In this document: piece after piece, positions 13,230 to 23,457 of the stretch
How positions within the stretch are numbered: position 1 is the first letter of the stretch
Layout of the letters: every line of letters starts with the position of its first letter
From: Gibbula magus
Taxonomy: Eukaryota; Mollusca; Gastropoda; Trochida; Trochidae
Length of the DNA stretch: 64,000 bases
Direction: 5' to 3'
Assembly (NCBI GenBank): GCA_936450465.1
Contig: OW388289.1
Span: 78,976,593 to 79,040,592 of the forward strand
The notes under the pieces: generated by a model
Seen by the model: only the letters and a program-made list of their open reading frames with translations
Database searches by the model: none
What the model was told of the DNA's origin: nothing
Made by a program: the position numbers and the translations under genes

Positions 13230-13321
13230 GTCGGCGGTCAGCTCGTTAAAAGAGATAAAACACAGAGGCCGCCAAAGAGTTTTACGAGACACGCGCATGA
13301 ACAGCAATGGTGCAATGTATT
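13230..13321. repeat. Dispersed repeat interrupted by LINE insertion
   Basis: The segment GATAAAACACAGAGGCCGCC...AGAGACACGCGCATG...GGTGCAATGTATTT matches 16060-16136 (GATAAAACACAATCACAGAG GCCGCACAAGAG...). The match stops exactly where the LINE begins and seems to resume after the LINE tail (from 14352, TATACGTGTATAT), so the LINE probably landed inside an older copy of this repeat. Confidence 0.5.
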
Positions 13322-14140
13322 TCATGGTTTGGTCGATTATTGATTATGGTTGTGCAATATGGGGTACTTATACTTTTTCTTGTGTTAATGCTGTCCAAAA
13401 TAGAGCTATGAGATTCTTTCTTGGATTACGTAAGTGTGCTCCAAATAATTGTGTCATCGGTGATATGGGATGGTCCCCTACAGTTGTTAATCAACTGAGC
13501 ACTGTGGTGAGATTCTTTAGACGTCTTAGCCATTTAGAGAGCAGAGTTACAAGTAAGATTTTTAGATGGAGTCATGTTTTATCTTTAAGTAATAAGCGCA
13601 ATTGGAGTTTTAGAGTTGTTAAAAGATTATCTGTTTTAAATCTTGATCATTTTAGTGATATTAACGTTGTTTATCATATTCCTTATGTGGTCTCCAAAGT
13701 CAGGGAGGTTATTTTTAGTGAGTTTGTTGAGAAATGGAAACAGGATCTTTTAAAAGTTGATAGCATAACTGGTAGAGGAGGAAATAAGTTGCGCACTTTT
13801 TCGTTCTTTTAGGAGGTCGCTAGCTATGTTTAGATGTGGTGTAGCTCCGCTAAGAGTAGAAACTGGCCGTTATATTGGTTGTCCTTTAAATGAAAGGACT
13901 TGTTTTTACTGTAAAGATTTTATCGAAGATGAAAAACATGTTTTATTGTACTGTCCTTTATATGCTGATGAACGAATGCCTATTTTATCAAAATGTACTT
14001 ATCTTTTTGATGGTTTTATACATCTTAATGATGTGGAGAAGGTCAGTGTTATTTTGGCCTCCCCAGAGTTATCGTTTTTATCTGCCAAAACCTGTTTTAA
14101 TATTCTTAAAAAACGCACTGCAAATATGTATATATCTTAA
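13322..14140 (+). pseudogene. LINE reverse-transcriptase C-terminal region, frameshifted
   Basis: This is the 3'-terminal coding part of a CR1/L2-like non-LTR retrotransposon. The first frame (to the stop at 13812) carries SIIDYGCAIWGTYTFSCVNA, VQNRAMRFFLGL and GDMGW, the region after the catalytic palm. A one-base frameshift near 13795-13812 moves the reading to a second frame (FRRSLAMFRCGVAPLRVETG), which ends at 14138-14140. That frame has a CX2CX8HX4C zinc-knuckle-like motif at 13901-13954 (CFYCKDFIEDEKHVLLYC), typical of the C-terminus of molluscan elements. The endonuclease and catalytic reverse-transcriptase motifs are absent, so the copy is 5'-truncated and dead. Upstream sequence in the same frame is not LINE-like and matches another repeat, which places the element start at about 13322. 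Confidence 0.85.
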
Positions 14141-14351
14141 TGTTTATTTCACCTTGTACAATTTTCTACCATGTGTTACTTTTATTAATTATTGCTTTTT
14201 TATGAAAAGTGTCTCTCGTAATTCCTTAGGGAATGGCTCAACTTTTTAATACTTTGATTTTGTATTTGTATTGAATGTGTATATATTTCTGTATTATGTT
14301 GAGGTGAGACAAAAATAAACTATCTGTCTGTCTGTCTGTCTGTCTGTCTGT
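14141..14351 (+). mobile_element. LINE 3' UTR and (TCTG)n tail
   Basis: After the stop codon the element continues through an AT-rich UTR to GAGACAAAAATAAACTATCTG, then seven or so TCTG units (14323-14351). A short microsatellite tail in place of poly(A) is common for CR1/L2-type LINEs. Confidence 0.75.
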
Positions 14352-14520
14352 ATACGTGTATATCTCTAATTAAACAGTCATGGCTGGTGTCATCCCAGGT
14401 TTTGAGGACACCTGTTCAGCAACTCAAACGTGTTTAGCTGTGGAACGCCGTTGTGTCATTCATTCAATGGCACGATTACATCATTAAATATACAAGACGA
14501 TTGAAGGAAGGAATGGTGTA
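14352..14520. repeat. Probable right half of the interrupted repeat
   Basis: The block starting TATACGTGTATATCTC aligns loosely with 16136-16330 (TATACGTAGACTTATATACA). The later match around CTGTGGAACGCCG against GTCGTGGAGCGTC is weak. Support is modest. Confidence 0.3.
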
Positions 14521-14780
14521 TATTTAAAAGATGGTGTTTTGTCAGCCGTTTATTTATGTATTTAGGAAAGAAGTTTTATGTCTTCAATAAGCTGATATCT
14601 TGATTATCTCATGTAACGCCGATGGAGAGAATTAGCATATGAATTTGAACTGAAAATCACATATTCTAAAATCCATCAATCATCTACCATTCCTGTTTAC
14701 ACTTATGTATTATTAATACTGCATGTGCTTATTGCGCAATCAAGATGAAAAATATTACTGAGGGTAATATATGTGGGAGC

Positions 14781-15083
14781 AGGACAAAAGCCACCCGGGC
14801 AAAAGCCACCCGGACATAACCCACCCGGACAATACATAACTAGGTTAAAATATTGTTTTGATAAGTGTTGTGAACAAGTGTAACCTGACTTGTGTAACAA
14901 GAGAAAAGTGAGAAAATACATCACTAAGTTAAAATACTGTTTTGTTGTTGTTTTTTAATAATTAAATAAAATTTGGGTGGGTTTTGTCCTAGGTGGCATT
15001 TGTCCTGGTGGCTTTTGTCCTAGGTGGCAATTGTCCTAGGTGGCTTTTGTCCGGGTGGGTTATGTCCGGGTGCCTTTTGTCCT
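14781..15083. repeat. Foldback of GGACAAAAGCCACC iterons, copy 1
   Basis: The left side (14781-14835) has about three and a half head-to-tail units of 16-17 bases, GGACAAAAGCCACCCG-like. The right side (14988-15083) has about six units in inverted orientation, GGTGGCTTTTGTCCTA-like, several joined through CCTAGG. About 150 bases of AT-rich spacer lie between. The array would fold into a long, register-shifting hairpin. The apparent CPGGxCPGGF peptide on the minus strand is a by-product of the iteron. Confidence 0.85.
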
Positions 15084-16059
15084 AGAGCCAATATCTGTAT
15101 GACCTATATTTGAGAACTGGATAAAGACAATGAGAAGTGAAGTTATACATCGGCGCTACTAATGTTGAAAGCATTGCTATGGCACATTAAAACACTGTTT
15201 ACTTGGTTAATAATGAGTTATCTGTTACTCTGTAAAATATTCTACAACTGGATGTGTTTTATAATTTAGTGAATTTATTTATCAATTTACCCTAGCGTGG
15301 CAATGTTGATACAAGTAACTAGCCTACATAAGTTGTAGTTGTTAAACCAAAGTTATTAATCCTGTCAGGTTAGAAAAGTAAAACTTCTTATCACTGAGTA
15401 GGAATTCGTTTGTTCGACTAAATACATTACATTGTATATCGCACGTTATAAGTATTTGGCATCTCTCTTTATCAACCACAACCAACTATCAATGAACTGA
15501 CGTAAATTCCCCACAAAACAATACATCCACAAATTGTATATTTGATTAAAGTTATTTGAATGAGTAGACCTTTGGTCATTTGCATTCATTTGCTCATATT
15601 AAATTGTTCTTTTATGATAAAACCCTGTAAGTATTGGATCCGTTTAATGAGTAGAATTCAGTTGTTTATGGGTATTTAAGAAAGTAGTTTGATATAAATA
15701 GCCAATCATGAACCCATACACTTAACCAAGGCAGTAATATTGTATTTGTGGCGGTTCTCATGAATCATTCGACAAATAAAACGTAAGAAATGTACATTTA
15801 GTACTACAGCGTAACATGTTTGAAGGGGTATACAAAACAACCCCTAAAATACCAAAGTAAAAATAAACATACATTTCCATGCTCAATTATTATCCCTTTA
15901 AACTGTTTTCAACTCAGTTTGGTGACGCCATCGAAAACTTTGTCCTGAAACCACTAGATCAGTAGCGCGGAACTATAAGCTTGTGTAACTCACGTTCGTT
16001 CACACTGTTGTCAATTATTCTAAAGTATATATAGTTGTTGATGGTCTTTTGCATAAACT
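15084..16059. other. No gene seen
   Basis: No supported feature in this AT-rich stretch. Confidence 0.5.
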
Positions 16060-16330
16060 GATAAAACACAATCACAGAGGCCGCACAAGAGCTACATAAG
16101 AGACAGGCGTGTGTACATCAGTGTCGCAATATATTGTATATATACGTAGACTTATATACACAAACTTAAATCACCGGGGCTGTTGTACATGACTAGACAG
16201 TTTCGGGTCATTGGGAACCACTTGTTAAACTCAGGTATTAATGATACCTGCACATGCGTGATTAACAGGGTATTCAAAGCACTGTCGTGGAGCGTCTCTA
16301 TCTTCATGATTCTGCGTAATTAAACACTGT
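16060..16330. repeat. Dispersed repeat, intact copy
   Basis: This is a second copy of the repeat at 13230-13321 plus 14352-14520, without the LINE. The shared core is GATAAAACACA..CAGAGGCCGC and AGAGACAGGCGTGTGTACAT. Confidence 0.45.
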
Positions 16331-16759
16331 TTTTGATATCGTCAATCTAATCTTATAGTTCTTTAATTATTACAAACATGAAAAATCAAAAGTTTCGTAT
16401 TCATTGCGGTATAGTACTCGTATGAAAATCAGCGTGTAAATAGATAACACTTTTGAACAATTGTGAGCGCACAAATATGAAATATAAGCAAATTTGAAAA
16501 CGTTATGAATACTATTTATTTCATTACATATGTTTCGTATTGATAAGTATCCACACTTATACGTGAGTGGAAATACGTCTGTGACAATGCAATTAATAAA
16601 AACCTTTCCACAAAGGTGAAGAGTATTGTATATAAGTGTCACACACAAACTGACTTATGGGGCACTATAAAACATAGTATACATAAGAATAAACACACAT
16701 TTCAAAAGAAATACCATAGGATAATGTCAATAACCAAGTGAGACAGTGTGAAATAGGGT
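16331..16759. other. No gene seen
   Basis: A 92-codon minus-strand frame (16370-16648) shows no family motif. I regard it as chance. Confidence 0.5.
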
Positions 16760-16972
16760 CTAGGACAAAAGCCACCCGGACAAAAGCCACCTAGGACAAT
16801 TGCCACCTAGGACAAATTAGTCATACTAGTTTATTGTTTTTATCAAAGACAACTAATCAACTAATTTCTCTCACCAAAGTCATTTTTTCATCAAAATATT
16901 ATAAAATAACTGGGTGGTTTATGTCCTAGGTGGCTTTTGTCCTAGGTGGCATTTGTCCTAGGTGGCTTTTGT
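16760..16972. repeat. Foldback of GGACAAAAGCCACC iterons, copy 2
   Basis: This has the same architecture as 14781-15083 but is shorter. Three left units (TAGGACAAAAGCCACCCGGA...) face four inverted right units (CCTAGGTGGCTTTTGTCCTA...), around an AT-rich spacer of about 100 bases unrelated to that of copy 1. A 90-base (TA)n tract follows almost immediately. Confidence 0.85.
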
Positions 16973-16989
16973 TGTTATATATGATTACT

Positions 16990-16992
<3 letters not shown>

Positions 16993-17074
<82 letters not shown>
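16993..17074. repeat. (TA)n microsatellite
   Basis: About 80 bases of alternating TA with one interruption. Confidence 0.95.
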
Positions 17075-17841
17075 GGTAAATGTTTCTAAATCCCTATGCG
17101 TGACGTCTTAGCTTTTCTAAAACGTTGAAAACTTTCAATTGGACATCAAAGTGTTATTGTTTCAAATATTTCCAAACTCATGGAAATAATTAGGCTGATG
17201 GTGATGCATTCCATGTGAGACCGAACATGTAACAAAATGTTTTCTATAGCCTTGACAGTTATTAACTAGTGATAGACTTCTCATATTCATCATATGCACA
17301 CTGAAATATTGAACAAACGCAACTTTTCATTCGATATAAACATATTCCAAGAAAAAGCATACATTGACTGTGACAAATGAAGTCACAAAATTAATTTATT
17401 GCGACAATACAATGATTTATAACGGTCTTCGATGATATGTGATGTGTCTTACATAACGTGCTTGGAGCAAATTGCGTCACCCTTCAGTGGCCATGGGAAT
17501 TCGCGTATTTATACAGAGGACGGGGATAACCATAAACTAATTAACTGACCCTCACTTAATTGTTTGTGTATTTCAACATACCACTTCTACCAGACTATTA
17601 GGGATGGGTAAATACTTTGACACCTTCAAATGTTATTATAGATCTAACGCACAATTAGTATAAAGCATGTGACATTAGGATAGCAGTAACGAAACTCCAA
17701 TTGTCATGTGCAGTAACAGATTGTGAATTGTAAACACTCAGTTATTAATCGTATCGATGTTTAAACGCAATCATAAATTAATAATATTATTTTGTTTCTG
17801 AATGAATCAACACAGACAAGTGTTTGCCACTAACATGGCAA
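17075..17841. other. No gene seen
   Basis: AT-rich sequence with no supported feature. Confidence 0.5.
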
Positions 17842-18448
17842 TGTCCCCCGCCGGTGACATTGAGTTAGTAAGACACATCATTGGAGCTACTTTGTATATT
17901 GCATTACTGGTAAAAAGTGCCATGATGATCAGCAAATTTGAAGCCTTTAATGCAACACTTCATGGTATATCGCGTTAATAAGAGTTCTAAAAGTGGTCAA
18001 AGTGTAGAGGTGCCTTTGAAAATAAGGTCAAGGTCACCAAATAGACTGGTGTCTGCGTCATCCTCCAATGTAGACTGACACCAAATTTGAAAACATTTTT
18101 TCCAACCGGTCATGATATATCGCGTAAGCAAGAGTTTGAAAAGTGGTCAAGGTCACCAAAATCAACTGGTGTCTGTGTCTTTCCCCAATGTAGGCTGACA
18201 ACTAATATGAAGACTTTGGATGCAATGTTTCATGAGATATCGCCTTAACAAGAGTTCAAAGAGTGGTCAAAGTGTCGTGGTGACCTTGAAAATACGGCCA
18301 AGGTCACCAAAATTGACTGGTGTCTGCGTCTTCCCACAATGTAGGCAGACATCAAATTTGAAAAATGTGTCGTACGTACGGACGTACGGACGTACGTACG
18401 GACGCCGCTGAATACATAGTCCCCCGTTCCGCGTTGCGGCGGGGGACA
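17842..18448. mobile_element. Inverted-repeat element with internal minisatellite
   Basis: Perfect 12 bp terminal inverted repeats, TGTCCCCCGCCG (17842-17853) and CGGCGGGGGACA (18437-18448), enclose about three tandem units spaced 120-150 bp. Each unit contains CATGATATATCGC(G/C)TTA-like, AAGTGGTCAA, AAGGTCACCAAAAT.GACTGG and GTCTGCGTCTTCCCACAATG. A GTACGTACGGACGTACGGAC run and a GTCCCCCG/CGGGGGAC hairpin precede the right end. It is non-coding and resembles in plan the elements at 11695, 39382 and 44761. Confidence 0.75.
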
Positions 18449-18841
18449 AAAACACATACATTCGCTGTCCGAAAAACTTAATATGTATTAGCTCTACATT
18501 TAAGTTGTAAGGTATAATATCATTTAAAACCGTTGCCGTTGAAATCCGTCAATTTCAACATGAAACTCATACATATTGATATAATGAATAGAAAATCAAA
18601 TTCTTGACCAATACCGTGTTTATCTCATCTCGTGAGGTAGAAGAGTAGTATATTCTCATTTGCACCGTCTCTCTCTCTCAAATAAATGACTATTCAAAAC
18701 AAAGTACATGTATTGTAAAATTTAAGAATCGACGGGATACTTAATTATCATATTCTATAAACATGAAGAGTTACTGGACATGGATTTTGATTTCTCAGTA
18801 TGGTATAATAAATGTAATTTGTGATGGGATATTTGAAATGA
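18449..18841. other. No gene seen
   Basis: AT-rich sequence with a short TC run near 18669; nothing supported. Confidence 0.5.
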
Positions 18842-19084
18842 ATCAAGTCAATTCAATTCTGTATTATTTATAAGTTGTATCAGTGTATACAGTACAGTAT
18901 TGTAGCATCTAATTACCATCACTCATCTTGTGAGGAGCCAAGTCGCGCTATTAACGAGTTAGATAGAATATGCAAGCCTGGATATACTAGGATATGTGTG
19001 TATTGCAAGGGGGCAACCTGTGCGGCTATTACCATAAACCAATTTAAAATTCGTACGGATGTGTATTGTCGCCAATACTGTTAA
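18842..19084 (+). CDS. Hypothetical cysteine-rich terminal exon (tentative)
   Basis: The frame is open from 18842 to the TAA at 19082-19084 and has no suitable ATG near its start, so it would have to be a last exon. Candidate acceptor AGs lie between about 18882 and 18896 (ATCAG, ATACAG, TACAG). The encoded tail has cysteines in SSCEEPSR, RICKPGYTRICVYCKGATC and DVYCRQYC, ending two residues after the last CRQ. Seven cysteines in some 50 residues suggest a secreted disulphide-rich domain. A canonical AATAAA follows the stop by about 12 bases. Base composition is less AT-rich than the neighbourhood. I recognise no family, no signal peptide is visible because upstream exons are unknown, and chance remains a real possibility. 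Confidence 0.25.
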   Translation: MKSIQFCIIYKLYQCIQYSIVASNYHHSSCEEPSRAINELDRICKPGYTRICVYCKGATCAAITINQFKIRTDVYCRQYC

Positions 19085-19803
19085 TTCAAACTGAATAAAT
19101 GTACACGTGTGTAGTTGACTCAGAGATATATTCAAGTGGTCATTGGAATGTTCAGGAGATACGCTTCACTGACTTCATGGATGAACCCTAAAGAATCTGA
19201 GATTTTGAAAAAGTGGTATATATATTTTTTTGATTTCATTTGAATGCAAACCGGAGAGTATATTGTGAAAACGCATATTCAAAATTGACTCAACTCAAGA
19301 TATTTCTTAGGGAAGGACAATTGTGTGACAAAAGGCTATTCTTAAATATTGTCCATCAAAATCGTAAGACGTCTTGTATAAACAGTGTATCGTGTTGAGA
19401 GAGCAGCCGAAATTGTAAACAAATAAAATGATTAAGAACATGTTTAATGTAGATTTTGCATGCGCCTCTTCACTGCTGTCAACAATCTAACAGTGAGTGT
19501 GTCATCTCAAGATCTAAATTGGAGACTTATTTCAAGAGTTCGAATTGATTAAATAAATAGTGTTCGGATAATGCAAAATTGGTGAATCGATGTTAAAATG
19601 CAAGATTTAATCTTATCTTTAATATATAAATTATCGAAAATGTATTTTATATATTTACTTGCATCCCGTAGTAGTTTTTAGTGGTTATTGTTACAGAGGA
19701 ATTGTTATATCAGTCGCTTAAACCTAACGCTTCTCATTATATATCCAGTGAATCTTGAACATATATATTGAACTTCTCTCAATGGCATTTAGAAGTTGGT
19801 TAG
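19085..19803. other. No gene seen
   Basis: Nothing supported downstream of the tentative exon. Confidence 0.5.
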
Positions 19804-19955
19804 ATGAAGGAGAACGAGTTCTATGGATATACAACTTCTTTATTGCAGGAGTGCGACGTTTCGATGTAGCTTGAAAATGGTGTTAAGATCTACATCGAAA
19901 CGTCGCACTTCTGCAATAAAGAAGTTGTATATCCATAGAACTCGTTCTCCTTCAT
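19804..19955. mobile_element. Near-perfect hairpin MITE, 66 bp arms
   Basis: Arms 19804-19869 and 19890-19955 are inverted copies with about one mismatch, around a 20-base loop. The arms carry TATGGATATACAACTTCTTT ATTGC and ACGTTTCGATGTAG. Partial copies of this family lie at 7171-7195 and 44428-44476. No clear target duplication is visible. The near-identity of the arms suggests a young insertion or conversion between arms. Confidence 0.8.
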
Positions 19956-21379
19956 TTATATATTGAAATTGATTTTAAAATTTTACAAAATTAAGAAAAC
20001 AATATGTTTTGATGACAGCATCTTAACATACGATTTTTTTTATCTAATGTATTCCACTTGAACGTTGTTTTAAAATGCACGGATTAAGTTGAGGATACAG
20101 TCCATGTTTTAGTACATTTTGTGTTACGTTTAATATTTTACAGATATAATGAATTAGCCACCGGACATTGATTTTTTCTTACAAAACCACCATAAAGATG
20201 TTATCCACGGGGCGGAAATAACTTCTGTAATAGTAATAGTTTATTACTTGCGCACACAGCTTTTCTCCCTTATCCAGTATAATCAATTGTTAATATATAC
20301 TCAATAACAATTTACAAATTGATAGGATATTAAAATATAAAGACAACTTTAATTCTTTCTCTTTATTTCACTATCAAATTATCCAAAAGGACATTGCAAT
20401 TTAAGCATGTTGCAGTAGACACAGATTATTATGAACTTATAAGTTGGGACAAATGTTAGGATTAAACCGATATTCAAATAGATATACGTTATTGACAGTA
20501 CGCTTCAATAAAGGAATTAATTATACATTCATATACAACCTTTTGGAAAATGTAAGTCTTGTATATTATTACATGTAATAAAAGACAACTTTATCCATAT
20601 AAAATATATTTTTTTGCGAAGACATCTGTCTGGCGTAGTGCAATTTTGACATACATCTTATATCCAGCAATTGAAGAGAATACCATAGGAACAATTAAGT
20701 ATTTGAATTAATATTGAAATAGTATATGTCGTAACAGCAAAATAACAAAGCCTGTATTCGATATTATTATCATATGACCAAAAAGGTAATATATTCTATA
20801 TAACAAGCCAATCAATTATTCTATTCACGGACATACTATTATGTAACCACTTACATATTTGTCTTTATCCCCAATATTGAATTCACTTAAATGTACAACA
20901 GATCGGTAAAATAATTGAATTCTAATGTAATGGAAGTTTAAATAATATTTTCTATACGCAGTTGAATGTTCTTGTAATTTATCAGGTTTTATTGTTGAAC
21001 AAATGAATGGATGTTCACATCGAGGAAACAATGTGTCAGGTAAACATTTTAATAGAGCATATACCAGGGGAAAAGAAAGTATGATAAATGCACAATGGCG
21101 TAAATGAAATAACGACATACATGTATAAGTAAATGCATAGTTCCTAATCAGCTTATTCCTTCATTACTCATTCGTTAATTAGCGCGTCAGCCATGCATGA
21201 CTGAAGGCACACAAGGGGCGTTATAATGAGGAAGCATGGTAGAGTAGGAAAACTTCAACATCAAATATCCGCTTTTCTAATTAAGTTATAAAGTTGATTT
21301 TTAAAATGTGTGTTAAAGTCAATAAGCAGTTTCAGAATATACCAAAATAGTTTAGATATCTCGTAAAAAATAAAAACTC
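19956..21379. other. No gene seen
   Basis: Very AT-rich. The 97-codon minus-strand frame at 20825-21118 has no recognisable motif and starts and ends without supporting signals. Confidence 0.5.
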
Positions 21380-21436
21380 GAAATTTCTAGAAACTTTCTA
21401 GATACGCACTAGAAACTTTCTAGGAATTTCTAGAAA
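21380..21436. promoter_or_regulatory. Heat-shock-element-like cluster / palindrome
   Basis: The run GAAATTTCTAGAAACTTTCT has alternating GAA and TTC triplets at the two-base spacing of heat-shock elements (GAA-at-TTC-ta-GAA-ac-TTt). An inverted partner, AGAAACTTTCTAGGAATTTC TAGAAA, follows after 8 bases. The whole is nearly palindromic. No gene start is recognisable within a few hundred bases on either side, so a regulatory role is speculative. Confidence 0.25.
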
Positions 21437-22223
21437 GGGGATACTTTGTTTCTTGCTTAACTGTATGTGCCATAACACCTTCATGTAATTTGATTCGCTA
21501 ACGATGAACTTTGACACTGCCCGACTACTTTATTCATTCATAAAACGAACGTGAATTTATTCATGAAATTTCAAGTATTTTACGACAACACTTGTATAAT
21601 AATTAATATTATCTTATTCTTCAGTTAATTGATAAAGTTGTACATGTAAATTGATTGATTTTAATGAATAATTAACAAAAACAACATGACTAGAGCAGAA
21701 CTAGAGCACAAAGTTGAGAATGCAGCAAGAGGTTTTGCTTTCACTCTTACCATTGCAAATGACATTGCACCGGAACGCACAGTCTCTCGGTGAAACCAAC
21801 GTGTTCGTAACGGCGCACAGTGACTTTATACTCACAATACAAAGCCATTTCAACGGCGATGTTCATCTAAAACTTACATTTAATGAGGATTTAGCTTGTT
21901 TTCACATTCCGACGACGTGAAACATGCGAATGGCGGCCGCCATGACATGACGTTATTTCAAAGGACGGATAACTCTCATGTCATGTCCTCGAGCATGGAG
22001 ATTTTATATTACGCACGCTTCCTTCAGCATGACTATTGCAACTTGTTTCACCATACCGAATATCATGAATTATAGAATGGTTTGATTTTGAAAGTGTGAA
22101 TATTTATCGTCGCAATATTATGAACTTAAATGCTGTGACAGGGTTGATACTAATGCGCAGTTCCGTTCCTTTATATGGACAACACAAATATATTTCAAAA
22201 CACAATAAATCGTTTGAAATACA
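21437..22223. other. No gene seen; locally GC-richer patch
   Basis: About 21700-22020 is richer in CG and contains a NotI site (GCGGCCGC near 21930). I find no exon structure or coding similarity. Confidence 0.4.
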
Positions 22224-22381
22224 AGTTGGTAATAAATAGGATACGTAACTCGTTCGTCTTTCATATCAAGTTTATGACACTCGTCAAGGCTCGAGACAAA
22301 GCAAAATTATTTCACGAGGGACATAAACTTGATTTGAAAGGGTAAGCTCGTTAGATATCCTATAAATATACACCAATAACC
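22224..22381. repeat. Imperfect inverted repeat, MITE-like
   Basis: The left arm, TTGGTAATAAATAGGATACG TAACTCGTTCG...ATATCAAGTTTATG, pairs with the right arm CATAAACTTGATTTGAAAGG...CGTTAGATATCCTATAAAT..CACCAATAA with scattered mismatches. The arms are about 60 bases with a short centre (CTCGAG). The mismatches imply an old element. Confidence 0.6.
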
Positions 22382-23457
22382 CAAATCCTACCAAAGATGC
22401 TGATTGGAATTTGAATTAAGAGATTAATGTTAAATTTCATATATTCGAAAGTTCACTGACCGCATTTTACAGAGGTTCAACACTCATTGTTTCTGCACCT
22501 CAGTTGTCAGATTGAAAAGTGCAGGGCCTTGTCTCTTCTGTGTCCATCTACAGTAACAGTGTACATGTACATGTATATTTGAAGTTTAATTATACCTAAA
22601 ATTAAGGCTCCCTTTTTTTGTTTCATTATATTGATCTGTATATTAAAGATATGCTCGGATAATTAATTATACTGTCATTGGCCAATTTAGTTGAGAGCAT
22701 GTTTGGTTATACACATTATCTGCTAGTTTGTATTACCCTGTGACAGATCTAGTAACAGATCAGTAATTAAGTTACCCCTGATAGTGACCAAATTGAGTCA
22801 GGCGTCCCCATACCATAACAGAGCTCCTCGAGCGTAACATGTTGCACGTGCACGACTGTCACGCATCACTGGTTGGAACGTATCGCACAAACACTACTCT
22901 TCTCATAAATGAACTTTGTTTAACTATTTCAAATATTCTCGAAAAGATATCACCACAAATATCAGGGGGTGCTTAACTTTTTTCTTTGTGTATATAAGAA
23001 TAAGATGCAACATTCATACCAATATCCGAAACACAATACCGTGTTTGAGGCAGTTTCGTCAAGTATCAACTCTTTGATAATAAAAAATTAAAATTACATC
23101 CACAGGATGTAAACCATTTCAAGTATAATGTTGTAACATGGATACTCACGTATTGCAAGTTGCCTGTCACGTTTTAGGTTAGTTTGAAAATTCGGAATGA
23201 CATTATAATATATGTTAATACCTTGGCAGATAAGTATTTTTTCCTCTCGACATGACATGCATTCCCATCCTTTATCCTAGCTAATTATGCCTGTAACCGT
23301 ATCGAACATTAAACAACTTCTCATGAATAATGGATAAACAGGAAGTGACAGAGACGCTGATGCACAATCTTTGATGCAAGGAGTAAATGATTCAGTCAGG
23401 CGATGCGTGTGACCAGTAATTAGGCATTACTGCAGCCTCAGTCTTCAGTACAAATCA
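22382..23457. other. No gene seen; flank of duplicon A
   Basis: No supported feature. The shared sequence of the duplicon begins at TATCTGACACTGAG (23458). Upstream of this point the two copies differ completely. Confidence 0.5.

Noticed and set aside
14703..14924. Minus-strand peptide with CPGGxCPGGF repeats resembling a structural protein
   Set aside because: It is the direct translation of the GGACAAAAGCCACC iterons of a foldback repeat.
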